Shown here piece after piece: positions 9,614-18,170 of a DNA stretch of 64,000 nt. The DNA is from UBA5429 sp942493315. Lineage in GTDB: Bacteria; Bacteroidota; Bacteroidia; Bacteroidales; WCHB1-69. Location: NCBI GenBank assembly GCA_942493315.1, contig OW818690.1, positions 558,001-622,000 on the forward strand. The letters are read 5' to 3'. The first letter of the stretch is position 1. Every line of letters begins with the position of its first letter. The notes under the pieces are model-generated. The model made no database searches. It was not told the origin of the DNA and saw nothing but the letters and a program-made list of their open reading frames with translations. The translations under genes and the position numbers were made by a program.

Positions 9614-10087
9614 TTAGCTCATTAACTGATCATCAGCTTCTTCAATTTCCTTCCTTTTTTGTTCCTGAAATTGTGAAATTTTCTCTCTCACTTCAGGATA
9701 GACCAATCCAATAATTTTGGCAGCAGCTAAGGCAGCATTTTCAGGAGAAACAACTGTCATTGGTGCAACTCCCGATGGCATTCTGATGCTGGAAAATAGA
9801 TCTGTTCCGCCATATTTATCACTGTATGGTGGACATGCAATCACCGGACAATAGGTTTGAGCATCTGTAAAACCACTCAAAGCATTGCTCATACCGGCAA
9901 TGGTGATGAAAACCACCTGCTCTTTTTCGTACTCTTTGATCAAATTGTAACATTTTAACGGAACTTTATGAGCCGATGCTATTCGGATCACTACGTCAAT
10001 GTCGAAGTTGTTTAAAACGGCACTAATCTTGTTGGCCCACTCCAGGTCAGCTTTAGACCCCATAATGATAATCACTTTTTTGGTCAT
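9614..10087 (-). CDS. purE: PurE, AIR carboxylase-like (class II features)
   Basis: 157 residues. The N-terminus IIIMGSKADLEWA and the SAH block are general PurE features. The middle and end, AGMSNALSG, YCPVIACPP, SSIRMPSG and TVVSPENAALAAAKI, fit class II PurE, which carboxylates AIR directly with CO2, better than class I N5-CAIR mutase with its GAAHLPGM motif. It acts in purine biosynthesis. No purK is seen nearby. The class assignment is from recalled motif patterns. Confidence 0.88.
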   Translation of the reverse strand: MTKKVIIIMGSKADLEWANKISAVLNNFDIDVVIRIASAHKVPLKCYNLIKEYEKEQVVFITIAGMSNALSGFTDAQTYCPVIACPPYSDKYGGTDLFSSIRMPSGVAPMTVVSPENAALAAAKIIGLVYPEVREKISQFQEQKRKEIEEADDQLMS

Positions 10088-10113
10088 TGTTTTTTAATTT
10101 AATGAATGATTGG

Positions 10114-10121
10114 CAAAAATA
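10114..10121 (-). promoter_or_regulatory. -7 element (TATTTTTG) for purE
   Basis: The minus-strand TATTTTTGCC fits the TAnnTTTG consensus, 27 bases before the purE ATG. Confidence 0.55.
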
Positions 10122-10129
10122 CGAAATAA

Positions 10130-10196
10130 TAAGCTAATAAGCTAATGTGATAATAAGCTAATTTACTAATTTGCTAATTTACTAATTTGCTAATTA
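10130..10196. repeat. 8-bp tandem words (GCTAATNN type)
   Basis: About eight units of an 8-base word GCTAATnn or ACTAATnn lie between divergent purE and the 10295 gene. The reverse complement of the same word recurs at 12006-12076 and, more weakly, at 24387-24425. Confidence 0.75.
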
Positions 10197-10260
10197 TAAG
10201 TTTTTTACAATATCTATTAGAATGAATCTTTGATTTTGTTGAAACTAAAGAAAAAAAAGT

Positions 10261-10268
10261 TATTTTTG
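10261..10268 (+). promoter_or_regulatory. -7 element (TATTTTTG) for the P-domain protein
   Basis: TATTTTTG lies 26 bases before the ATG at 10295 and fits the TAnnTTTG consensus. Confidence 0.5.
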
Positions 10269-10294
10269 TCGTTGTATTTAAATAGAGAACCAAG

Positions 10295-11983
10295 ATGCAA
10301 AAAAGTACTTTCATTATTTTATTTCTTAGCTTTTTGAATGTTCTATTATGGGGACAATCAAGCAATAACACAAAAGAAAAAAATCAAAATTCAAATCCAT
10401 TTGAATCTCCTTTTCCATCAAAATCAAATAGTTGTCAACCTTTTACAGTAGCTATAAATCCATTGATAACTTCTCATGCAATTATTGATACTATTTACAT
10501 GAAAGTTTGTCCCTATGATACTGTGATTTTTGCAGCTGAAGCTATTTTCACATCTCAAAACCCAGTGTACAATCAATCACAATCCAATACAAAATTTGTA
10601 TGGAAATTTGCTGATTATAACGCAGATACTAATCAAATTATTTCAAGAATTTTCAATACAAATCATAGTGCTGAATTAAAAATGTTTGCTATTGATACAT
10701 TAGGTTGTTTTTCTTCAAATCAAGTACATATAATTGTCAGGGTATCCGGCAATCCTATCGTGGGTGTTCATGGACCAATAATCACATCAACAGGTTTAGA
10801 AACAGCTGTTTCCGTTGGTTATGATACCGCTGCAACGATAACAATAGATACCGTCACTTTATTTACTTTGATTGAACCGCAGACTATTTTCGTAACTACT
10901 GATATAATGGCAATTCCTGATGGATCCAATGTTTGTTATAATTCTACTTTAAATATAAATTCTTTTCCTAATGATAGAGTCGTTCAATCCTTGAGTGATT
11001 TAAAAGGCATTAAATTAAATATTGAGCATAGTTACTTAGGAGATTTAAGTATTAGAGTAATATGTCCAAATGGTTCGAATTCAATTTTAAAATTATTTTC
11101 AGAAGGAGTTCCTGCAATATCAGGAGCTGTAATCAATACATGTTCCATTGGGGGAGGATACACCCAATTAGGGAGTGTGGATGATTCTCCTCAGTCAAGT
11201 AGTTGTTATTTGCTACCCGGAATTGGCTGGGATTATGAATTTAAACAGGGTGCAACCAACTGTTTTGGAGGTGGTGGTCCAACCGTTCCATACTCCTATT
11301 TAAATAGTTGTGGAGATACTTATACTGGAAACTCATTAATCCCAAGTATATCTAATCCATTAACTAGTACATATACTTCCCCTATCTATTATGGAAATTA
11401 TGAATCTCTTTCAAACTTGATTGGATGTCCTTTTAATGGAAATTGGACTCTTCGTGTTTGCGATCACTTTGCCGTTGATAATGGGTATCTATTTGGCTGG
11501 GGTCTTGAGTTAGACAATTATGTATTACCTCTCCAAGAATATTATTCAATCACTGTTGATTCAGTTTCTTGGTACGGAAATAATATTACACCAACAAGTC
11601 TTTTTGATGCTACAATTGGGGAACAAAATATAGGAGTTTCATACTTTGATACCAAAATTTATGATCAATTTGGTTGTAAATATGATACTTCTTTTGCAGT
11701 TTATTGCTTTTTGAAAGTGGAAGAACACGAAAAAGAGAGTATTCCTGTTCACTTTTTTCCAAATCCGGTAAGTTCAGATTTGCATTATTCTATACTAAAT
11801 AAATTATGGGAAAATAGCTCTATTTCTATTATATCGATTCAAGGAAATCCAATATATAAAACCATATTGACCCATGATTCAGATCATTTCAATGTGAATT
11901 TTCTCTCTTCAGGGAATTATATCATTAAAGTTCAAAATCCCGAAGGAAAAGAGTATTCTGTTAAAATTATTGTGACTAAATAA
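10295..11983 (+). CDS. secreted proprotein-convertase P-domain protein with T9SS sorting domain
   Basis: 562 residues with a signal peptide (about 1-20, ending LLWGQ). Residues about 200-405 resemble a proprotein convertase P (Homo B) domain: LKGIKLNIEHSYLGDLSIRV near the start and GNWTLRVCDHF...GWGLEL near the end. A C-terminal block (VHFFPNPVSSDL to KIIVTK) is a type A T9SS signal. No protease triad is present, so the P domain stands without the peptidase it usually accompanies. It may have a binding or adhesion role; this is inference. Confidence 0.85.
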   Translation: MQKSTFIILFLSFLNVLLWGQSSNNTKEKNQNSNPFESPFPSKSNSCQPFTVAINPLITSHAIIDTIYMKVCPYDTVIFAAEAIFTSQNPVYNQSQSNTKFVWKFADYNADTNQIISRIFNTNHSAELKMFAIDTLGCFSSNQVHIIVRVSGNPIVGVHGPIITSTGLETAVSVGYDTAATITIDTVTLFTLIEPQTIFVTTDIMAIPDGSNVCYNSTLNINSFPNDRVVQSLSDLKGIKLNIEHSYLGDLSIRVICPNGSNSILKLFSEGVPAISGAVINTCSIGGGYTQLGSVDDSPQSSSCYLLPGIGWDYEFKQGATNCFGGGGPTVPYSYLNSCGDTYTGNSLIPSISNPLTSTYTSPIYYGNYESLSNLIGCPFNGNWTLRVCDHFAVDNGYLFGWGLELDNYVLPLQEYYSITVDSVSWYGNNITPTSLFDATIGEQNIGVSYFDTKIYDQFGCKYDTSFAVYCFLKVEEHEKESIPVHFFPNPVSSDLHYSILNKLWENSSISIISIQGNPIYKTILTHDSDHFNVNFLSSGNYIIKVQNPEGKEYSVKIIVTK

Positions 11984-12005
11984 TTAAAAAACATTGTCAC
12001 CTTCC

Positions 12006-12076
12006 CAAATTAGCTCATTAGCAAATTAGCTTATTAGCATATTAGCTCATTAGCTTATTAGCATATTAGCTTATTA
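12006..12076. repeat. 8-bp tandem words (NNATTAGC type)
   Basis: About nine units of NNATTAGC (AAATTAGC, TCATTAGC, TTATTAGC, ATATTAGC) sit immediately upstream of the GH92 promoter. This is the reverse complement of the word at 10130-10196. Confidence 0.8.
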
Positions 12077-12081
12077 TTTTG

Positions 12082-12089
12082 TATTTTTG
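12082..12089 (+). promoter_or_regulatory. -7 element (TATTTTTG) for GH92
   Basis: TATTTTTGC lies 20 bases before the GH92 ATG, directly after the 8-base word repeat. Confidence 0.55.
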
Positions 12090-12109
12090 CAAATAAATGT
12101 TAAAATCAA

Positions 12110-15067
12110 ATGAAAAAAGTTTTTATTCTATCTCTTTTTGTACTACTTAGTGTTGCAGCACTTGCGCAAGTTAATTGTACACAGTATGTTAACCCAATGA
12201 TTGGAACCGATTTTACCGGTCACACTTATCCCGGTGCTATCTTGCCTTTTGGGGGCGTTCAAGTGAGTCCTGATACCAAATTGGATGGTTGGGAAGGATG
12301 TTCCGGTTACCATTATGCTGAAACAACCGTTTATGGCTTCTCTCATACTCATCTTAGCGGTACCGGGTGTTCCGATTATGGTGATGTTCTTTTAATGCCA
12401 TTTGTGGGTAAAGGATCTGTGATCAATACGGAATATAGCTCCTCATTTTCTCATAATAATGAGTTTGCTGCTCCCGGATATTACAGAGTTTTGTTGGACA
12501 AAAATAATATTAAAGTGGAACTCACTACTACAACGAGAGTAGCCATGCATAAATATACATTTCCTAAAAATAATGAACCCAAAGGTTTTGTTATCGATTT
12601 AAAACATAGAGATTTGGTGATCAACAGTGCCATCAAATATGTTGCTGGAGATAAAGAAATTTTAGGGTTCAGAGATTCTAAAGCATGGGGTGATAATCAA
12701 AAATACAGCTTCTCCATTTTAGCATCAGAACCAATCCAGAAAATTGAATATTACGTAGATAATCAACTCGTGGATTCCCCTGAAGGGATCACCGGTAAAA
12801 ATTGTAAAGCAATTGTGTATTTCTATCCTGAAGTGAGTGAAGTGGTTTTAAAAGTGGGCGTTTCCGGAACCGGATTTATGGAGAATGCTCATAAAAACCA
12901 GGCAGAAATTGCAGATTTCGATTTTAATCGTGTTCGCTTGGAAGCAGATCAAATCTGGAACAAAGAGTTGTCCAAATTTATGGTTGAATCTTCCAGTATT
13001 GAAAATATGAAAACTTTCTATACTGCTCTATACCATTGCTTTACATCTCCTTACATTTTTACCGATTTAGACGGATCCTATATGGGCATGGATGGTAAAT
13101 TGCACCAGGCTAAAGAGAACCAAATCTATACTGTTTTCTCATTATGGGACACTTACAGAGCTTTACACCCTCTTTTAAATCTTGTGGATCGCAAAAGAAG
13201 TGAAGATTTTGTTTATACCTTTATGAAAATATATGAACAAGGGAGCATGTTACCGGTTTGGGAACTTTCAGCAAACGAAACCTGGTGTATGATCGGATAC
13301 CATTCTGTTCCTGTTATTTGGGATGCTTACCAAAAAGGGATCATCAAATATGAACCTCAGAAAATGTTGGATGCGATGGTGTATAGCGCCAAACTTCCCA
13401 AATTTGGACGTCCTGAATTTGCAAAATATGGCTATATTCCGGCTGAAGCTGAGCATGAAAACGTTTCTAAAGCGATTGAATACGCTTTTGATGACTGGTG
13501 TATCGCTATGTTTGCCAAATCTATTGGTAATATGACTGTTTATAATGAATTTATCCAAAGAGCTCAATATTATAAAAATAATCTGGATCCTCAGGGATTT
13601 ATGCGACCCAAATATAATGGAGCCTGGTGGGAACCTTTTGATCCTGCTGAAGTGAATAACAATTATACAGAAGCCAACTCGTGGCAATATTCCACTTATG
13701 TTCCTCAGGATTTTACGAACTATATTAACCTCAAAGGAGGGGAAACTGTTACAGCCCGCTTTTTAGATTCTCTTTTCTTTACAAATGCAAGTTTAGCAGG
13801 AAGACATCAGGCAGATGTAACCGGTTTGATTGGACAATATGCTCACGGTAATGAACCCAGTCACCACGCTACCTATTTGTATAGTTATGTTGGTCAGCCA
13901 TGGAAAACCCAACAACTGGTTCGCAAAATCATGACCGAATTTTACACGTCAAAACCGGATGGTTTGATTGGAAATGAAGATTGTGGCCAAATGTCTGCAT
14001 GGATGGTGTTTAGTTCTATTGGTTTTTATCCTGTTTGTCCGGGAGATAACAAATACGTTTTTGGATCTCCATTGTTCAATAAAATGACTATTTCCTTAGA
14101 AAATGGAATGAAAATTGAAGTAATTGCCCACAATAATAATGCTAAAAATATTTATATTCAATCCGTTAAATTAAATGGCAATCCTTATTTTAAATCGTAT
14201 ATAACTTACGATGATATCAAAAATGGAGCTACTATTGAATTTGAAATGGGCGCAACTCCAAACATGAAATTTGGAGCTGACATTAAATCGAGACCTGTTA
14301 ATCAAATTACACCTTCCATCACTATCAATCCGATCATTGCCCCTATGCAAAGATCATTTAAAGATAGTGTTACAATCACATTAAGTTTATATCAACCATC
14401 AGTAAGTGAGCAAAATAAATTCAAATATCCAAGTCAAACCGATAAAATGTATTATACTTTAGATGGAACCACTCCTACTACAACCTCATCTCTTTACACC
14501 AAACCATTTGTAGTAAGAACAGACTGTCAATTGAAAGTAGTATCATGGAATGAAAAAACCGGATATAGCAAGGTAGTAGATGCTAAATACTATGTTGTAA
14601 AAAGGGACAAATCGATAAAGTATTTAACAAAATATAGTCCACAATATACAGCAGATGGGGATGAAGGTTTGATTGATCATATCAGAGGAACCGAAAACTA
14701 TCGTTTAGGAGGCTGGCAAAGTTTCTGGGGTAACGATTGTGAAGTGGTAATTGATTTACTCAAAGTAAAAGATATCAATGAAGTATCAGCCGGATTTTTA
14801 CAAGATGTAAGATCATGGATTTGGTTTCCAAAACAATTCATTGTAGAAGTATCTGTTGACGGAACAAATTTCGAACCTTATGGAACGTATACCAATCCTT
14901 ATGATGTAAAAGACGAGACATTAATGGTCAAAGATTTTAAAGTAAATAAGAAAGTTACTGCACGATATATCAGAATCAAAGCCACCAATTTTGGGACAAT
15001 TCCTGCCTGGCATTTAGGGGATGGCAATCCTGCTCACCTCTTTATTGATGAAATTGTGGTTCAATAG
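12110..15067 (+). CDS. GH92 family exo-alpha-mannosidase with CHB_HEX-like and F5/8-type C domains
   Basis: 985 residues with a signal peptide (about 1-19, ending ALAQ). The GH92 N-terminal domain (VNPMIGTDFTGHTYPGA) and the (alpha/alpha)6 catalytic domain are clear. HGNEPSHH near residue 577 and EDCGQMSAW near 623 are family catalytic and calcium-site blocks. Residues about 780-830 (YYTLDGTTPTTTS...) resemble the chitobiase C-terminal Ig-like domain, and about 850-985 a galactose-binding F5/8 type C domain. GH92 enzymes trim alpha-mannose from glycans. No T9SS signal is present, so it is probably periplasmic. It is monocistronic, with its own promoter and terminator. Confidence 0.95.
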   Translation: MKKVFILSLFVLLSVAALAQVNCTQYVNPMIGTDFTGHTYPGAILPFGGVQVSPDTKLDGWEGCSGYHYAETTVYGFSHTHLSGTGCSDYGDVLLMPFVGKGSVINTEYSSSFSHNNEFAAPGYYRVLLDKNNIKVELTTTTRVAMHKYTFPKNNEPKGFVIDLKHRDLVINSAIKYVAGDKEILGFRDSKAWGDNQKYSFSILASEPIQKIEYYVDNQLVDSPEGITGKNCKAIVYFYPEVSEVVLKVGVSGTGFMENAHKNQAEIADFDFNRVRLEADQIWNKELSKFMVESSSIENMKTFYTALYHCFTSPYIFTDLDGSYMGMDGKLHQAKENQIYTVFSLWDTYRALHPLLNLVDRKRSEDFVYTFMKIYEQGSMLPVWELSANETWCMIGYHSVPVIWDAYQKGIIKYEPQKMLDAMVYSAKLPKFGRPEFAKYGYIPAEAEHENVSKAIEYAFDDWCIAMFAKSIGNMTVYNEFIQRAQYYKNNLDPQGFMRPKYNGAWWEPFDPAEVNNNYTEANSWQYSTYVPQDFTNYINLKGGETVTARFLDSLFFTNASLAGRHQADVTGLIGQYAHGNEPSHHATYLYSYVGQPWKTQQLVRKIMTEFYTSKPDGLIGNEDCGQMSAWMVFSSIGFYPVCPGDNKYVFGSPLFNKMTISLENGMKIEVIAHNNNAKNIYIQSVKLNGNPYFKSYITYDDIKNGATIEFEMGATPNMKFGADIKSRPVNQITPSITINPIIAPMQRSFKDSVTITLSLYQPSVSEQNKFKYPSQTDKMYYTLDGTTPTTTSSLYTKPFVVRTDCQLKVVSWNEKTGYSKVVDAKYYVVKRDKSIKYLTKYSPQYTADGDEGLIDHIRGTENYRLGGWQSFWGNDCEVVIDLLKVKDINEVSAGFLQDVRSWIWFPKQFIVEVSVDGTNFEPYGTYTNPYDVKDETLMVKDFKVNKKVTARYIRIKATNFGTIPAWHLGDGNPAHLFIDEIVVQ

Positions 15068-15088
15068 ATAAAACTTACAACATTCACA

Positions 15089-15123
15089 AAAGGGTATTTT
15101 TTAAAATAAATACCCTTTTTTTA
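15089..15123 (+). terminator. rho-independent terminator after GH92
   Basis: An 11-bp stem (AAAGGGTATTT with AAATACCCTTT) with an 8-base loop is followed by a T run to 15123, 22 bases after the GH92 stop. Confidence 0.85.
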
Positions 15124-15247
15124 TTAGTTATTAATCCATTTTTATAATCAAAATGAATTTAGTATTAGGTTAAACCATAACATTATATTAAATATCTATT
15201 TGATTTTTTGATAATTATAAAAAAAATAAAAAAATTCAGTTTTCAAG

Positions 15248-15277
15248 TTGTTTGTAAAGAAAAAAGTAGTATTTTTG
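15248..15277 (+). promoter_or_regulatory. promoter of the tRNA cluster
   Basis: TTG at 15248-15250, 19 bases, then TATTTTTG at 15270-15277 fits the Bacteroidota promoter pattern, 45 bases before tRNA-Thr. Between the GH92 terminator and here I see nothing else. Confidence 0.6.
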
Positions 15278-15321
15278 CAGTCCCTAATCGGGAAACGTAC
15301 TTTGAAAAAAAACTAAAAAAA

Positions 15322-15395
15322 GCCGGTGTAGCTCAGTTGGCCAGAGCAGCTGATTTGTAATCAGCTGGTCGGCGGTTCGAATCCGTCTACCGGCT
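15322..15395 (+). tRNA. tRNA-Thr (anticodon UGU)
   Basis: A complete cloverleaf of 74 bases. The acceptor arm GCCGGTG pairs with TACCGGC, the anticodon loop TTTGTAA holds TGT, and the T loop is GTTCGAATC. CCA is not encoded. Confidence 0.97.
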
Positions 15396-15405
15396 CTTTT
15401 TTTTT

Positions 15406-15487
15406 GGGAGAGTTCCAGAGCGGCCAAATGGGGCAGACTGTAAATCTGTTGACGAAGTCTTCGGAGGTTCGAATCCTTCCTCTCCCA
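15406..15487 (+). tRNA. tRNA-Tyr (anticodon GUA)
   Basis: A class II tRNA of 82 bases with a long variable arm. The acceptor GGGAGAG pairs with CTCTCCC, and the anticodon loop CTGTAAA holds GTA. CCA is not encoded. Confidence 0.97.
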
Positions 15488-15499
15488 CTCAAAAAAAAA

Positions 15500-15572
15500 G
15501 CGGAAGTAGCTCATTTGGTAGAGCGACAGCCTTCCAAGCTGTAGGTAGCGGGTTCGAGACCCGTCTTCCGCT
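15500..15572 (+). tRNA. tRNA-Gly (anticodon UCC)
   Basis: A complete 73-base cloverleaf. The acceptor GCGGAAG pairs with CTTCCGC, and the anticodon loop CTTCCAA holds TCC. It is the last tRNA of the cluster; no tuf follows as it often does in other bacteria. Confidence 0.97.
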
Positions 15573-15580
15573 CTCACCAA

Positions 15581-15605
15581 GCCACTATTGAGTGGCTTTT
15601 TTTTT
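15581..15605 (+). terminator. rho-independent terminator of the tRNA cluster
   Basis: GCCACT, a 4-base loop and AGTGGC are followed by nine Ts, 8 bases after tRNA-Gly. The stretch 15606-15780 holds nothing I can support. Confidence 0.9.
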
Positions 15606-15779
15606 GCCCCGACTTACACCTATGCCTTATTGGATTCAGTTTTGGTCAAAAAGTAGCTATTCTTACTGAAATTGGATATGGAACTCAGGGAATTTTCAAA
15701 ATAGGGGTGCAATTTTAACATTACTCAACATCCTGTATTTCAATTATAAAATCTTTTTTAATTATTTTTATTGAAAAAC

Positions 15780-15818
15780 TTGATTTTGTCAAATATATTT
15801 CGTTATTTTGCGAAATAT
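15780..15818 (+). promoter_or_regulatory. promoter with palindromic operator, arsenic module 1
   Basis: A perfect inverted repeat ATATTTCG, 8 bases, CGAAATAT occupies 15795-15818. Its 8-base spacer ends in TATTTTG, a -7-like element, with TTG about 20 bases upstream at 15780. The same ATTTCG-N8-CGAAAT core occurs upstream of arsE/arsR at 19075-19094. A repressor bound here would cover the -7 region. ArsR (19376-19678) is the obvious candidate by position. Confidence 0.75.
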
Positions 15819-15822
15819 AAAA

Positions 15823-15942
15823 ATGATAGTACCTCTTCCTGCGTTAGTCATTAATGAAAAAGTGATATTTAAGGGGATTATACCTTCTAAAAATGAAATT
15901 AAAGATGCTATAAACAATATAAAAAATAATACAATTTTATAA
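15823..15942 (+). pseudogene. 5'-truncated arsE-like thioredoxin remnant
   Basis: A 39-codon frame starts 5 bases after the operator and reads MIVPLPALVINEKVIFKG, then IPSKNEIKDAI. This matches the C-terminal third of the small thioredoxin at 19132 (TTPGLVLGDQVAFSGRVPSKDELKKYI), including the position of the cis-Pro. The N-terminal CxxC half is missing, so it cannot act as a thiol oxidoreductase. It sits before arsF1, where an intact arsE would be expected, so a deletion between operator and gene is likely. It might still be translated. Confidence 0.75.
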
Positions 15943-15960
15943 ATCAAAACCTTAATCCTT

Positions 15961-16374
15961 ATGAAAAAACTAATTATTTTAACGTTAACCGTATTTCTTT
16001 CCACTTTTTTAGGATCTAGTCTTAATGCTCAAGCTCAATCCGGCAATAGTAAAGTAGTGACTGTTTATTATTTTCACTCAACCAATAGATGTGCAACCTG
16101 CAATGCTGTAGAGAATGTTACTAAAACAGTTTTAAATGAACAATATAAAGATCAGGTTTCTAAAGGATTAATCCAATTTAAATCGATTAATATTGATGAG
16201 GATGTCAATAAAAATCTTGTCAATAAATATAAAATCGTTTTTTCAACTTTATTAATTATTAATGCAAACGGAACTACAAATGACTTCACAGACACAGCAT
16301 TTCAATATGCGAAAACGAATCCTGAAAAATACAAAGAATTATTAAAAGTAGAAATCAATAAAGCATTGAAATAA
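15961..16374 (+). CDS. arsF: ArsF-family thioredoxin-like exported protein (copy 1)
   Basis: 137 residues with a signal peptide (about 1-23, ending LNAQA). The mature part carries a thioredoxin-type CxxC (Cys44, Cys47) in YYFHSTNRCATCNAVE, the hallmark of the ArsF group, described with ArsE and ArsG in handling nitroaromatic and aminoaromatic arsenicals. It is 2 bases from arsG1. It is similar to the lipoprotein form at 19696, but this copy ends its leader in Ala and is not a lipoprotein. Substrate specificity here is inference. Confidence 0.85.
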   Translation: MKKLIILTLTVFLSTFLGSSLNAQAQSGNSKVVTVYYFHSTNRCATCNAVENVTKTVLNEQYKDQVSKGLIQFKSINIDEDVNKNLVNKYKIVFSTLLIINANGTTNDFTDTAFQYAKTNPEKYKELLKVEINKALK

Positions 16375-16376
16375 CA

Positions 16377-17090
16377 ATGGAATTTCTTCAAAATTTACTG
16401 GATAATACTCAAATTCCGGTCTTATATGCATTGATTTTAGGGCTCATGACAGCCATAAGTCCTTGTCCTTTAGCAACAAATATCACAGCTATTGCTTATA
16501 TCAGCAAAAATATTGATAATAAAAGAAAGATTTTTATTAATGGTTTAATTTACACCTTAGGAAGAGCCATTACCTATTCTTCGATTGGTATTATTCTTTT
16601 TTTGGGAGCAGATCAGTTTAAACTCACCAAAATCTTGGCATCAAATGGGGAAAAATGGTTAGGCCCTTTACTCATCATTATTGGTGTTTTAATGTTAGAT
16701 GTAATTAAAATAAAATTTCTTTCTTTAGGAAAATTGACTGATAGATTTCAAAAAAAATCTGATCAAGCGAGTTGGATTTACAGTTTACTTTTAGGAGTTG
16801 TATTTGCCTTAGCATTTTGTCCCTATAGTGGAGTTTTATACTTTGGGATGTTAATTCCTATGACTATCTCAAGCCCTTCTGGATTATATTTACCTATCAT
16901 ATATGCAATAGCTACCGGATTGCCGGTAATTATCATTGCTTATTTACTTGCTTATAGTGTTTCCAGTGTTGGGAATTTTTATAAAAAGATCCAGACATTT
17001 CAAAAATGGTTTAATAGGATTGTTGCTGTAGTTTTCATTCTGGTTGGATTGTACTATATTTATATTTTTTTTATTCAAAAACTTTTCTAA
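16377..17090 (+). CDS. arsG: ArsG-family permease, DsbD/CcdA-like (copy 1)
   Basis: 237 residues with about six membrane helices. The paired motifs ISPCPLATN (Cys near residue 28) and AFCPYSG resemble the redox-active Cys pair of the DsbD/CcdA fold. ArsG proteins are reported efflux permeases for aromatic aminoarsenicals, working with ArsE/ArsF. It starts 2 bases after arsF1, and the pair repeats at 19696-20851. Confidence 0.85.
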   Translation: MEFLQNLLDNTQIPVLYALILGLMTAISPCPLATNITAIAYISKNIDNKRKIFINGLIYTLGRAITYSSIGIILFLGADQFKLTKILASNGEKWLGPLLIIIGVLMLDVIKIKFLSLGKLTDRFQKKSDQASWIYSLLLGVVFALAFCPYSGVLYFGMLIPMTISSPSGLYLPIIYAIATGLPVIIIAYLLAYSVSSVGNFYKKIQTFQKWFNRIVAVVFILVGLYYIYIFFIQKLF

Positions 17091-17099
17091 AAAAATAAT

Positions 17100-18122
17100 A
17101 TGAACTCAAACCGTAAAGCAATACTAATTCCATTACTTCTGATACCCATTTGGTATTTAGTATATCGAAATCTACAACCTGTTACAGATTGGCTGATTGA
17201 TACCGTTTTTAAAATGGAAAAAGGGAACCATTTCACGGAAAGTTTACGTTTTTTCATTTTTGAAGTTCCCAAAGTGTTGCTGTTGCTTACATTAATCATT
17301 TTTATTGTAGGGATTATCAGAACTTTCTTTACACCCGAAAGAACCCGAAAAGCCTTAGAAGGAAAATCTTTGTTTACAGGCAATGTATTGGCCAGTTTAT
17401 TAGGAGTTGTCACCCCTTTTTGCTCATGTTCCGCCATTCCTCTTTTCTTAGGGTTTGTTGAAAGTGGCGTGCCATTAGGAGTAACATTTTCTTTTTTAAT
17501 TGCAGCACCTATGATCAACGAAGTAGCCGTGATTTTGCTTTATGGTTTGTTTGGTTGGAAAGTGATGGTCATGTACATTTCCACAGGATTATTAATAGCC
17601 ATTTTTGCCGGTTTTATCATTGGAAAACTAAAACTGGAGCACTGGGTGGCCGATTGGGTTTACAAAACAAGATTTGGAAACAATTCACAACAAGAGGAAA
17701 AATTAACATTTAAAGATCGAATCCGGTTTGGATATACTGCTGTTAAAGAAATTGTTGGTAAAGTATGGATTTATATCGTGATTGGTGTTGGAATTGGTGC
17801 CGGTATGCACGGTTTTGTTCCGGAAGATTTCATGGTATCTATCATGGATAAATCCCATTGGTATTCTGTTCCTTTATCGGTTTTAGTAGGAGTTCCTTTG
17901 TATTCCAATGCTGCTGGAATTATTCCGATTGTGAGTGTATTAATTGAAAAAGGGGTTCCTCTTGGAACTGCATTAGCTTTTATGATGTCCACCATTGGAT
18001 TGTCTCTTCCGGAAATTATTATTCTTAAAAAAGTATTGAAATGGCCTCTTATAGCAACTTTCATAGGAATTGTTGCAACAGGAATATTAATTGTAGGGTT
18101 TGTATTTAACTGGTTGTTGTAA
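17100..18122 (+). CDS. arsP: ArsP-like (DUF318) permease
   Basis: 340 residues, polytopic membrane protein. The motif TPFCSCSAIPLFLGFVESGV near residues 100-120 is typical of the DUF318 permease family, which includes ArsP, an exporter of trivalent organoarsenicals. Four bases of a motif-like second half (LYSNAAGIIPI) show the internal repeat of this family. Its place between arsG1 and arsM supports export of methylated arsenic made by ArsM. Other members export different metals, so the substrate is inferred. Confidence 0.8.
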   Translation: MNSNRKAILIPLLLIPIWYLVYRNLQPVTDWLIDTVFKMEKGNHFTESLRFFIFEVPKVLLLLTLIIFIVGIIRTFFTPERTRKALEGKSLFTGNVLASLLGVVTPFCSCSAIPLFLGFVESGVPLGVTFSFLIAAPMINEVAVILLYGLFGWKVMVMYISTGLLIAIFAGFIIGKLKLEHWVADWVYKTRFGNNSQQEEKLTFKDRIRFGYTAVKEIVGKVWIYIVIGVGIGAGMHGFVPEDFMVSIMDKSHWYSVPLSVLVGVPLYSNAAGIIPIVSVLIEKGVPLGTALAFMMSTIGLSLPEIIILKKVLKWPLIATFIGIVATGILIVGFVFNWLL

Positions 18123-18170
18123 TCATTAAATGAACTATTTCTCTATAAATATCTTAAAAATTTAAAAAAA

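Noticed and set aside
13268..13687. 139-codon minus-strand frame inside GH92
   Set aside because: Antisense to a well-supported gene, with no start signal or known motif.
15284..15580. 98-codon minus-strand frame over the tRNA cluster
   Set aside because: It is the antisense of three well-formed tRNA genes.
17087..17518. 143-codon minus-strand frame inside the arsP-like gene
   Set aside because: Shadow of the permease gene; composition is not protein-like.
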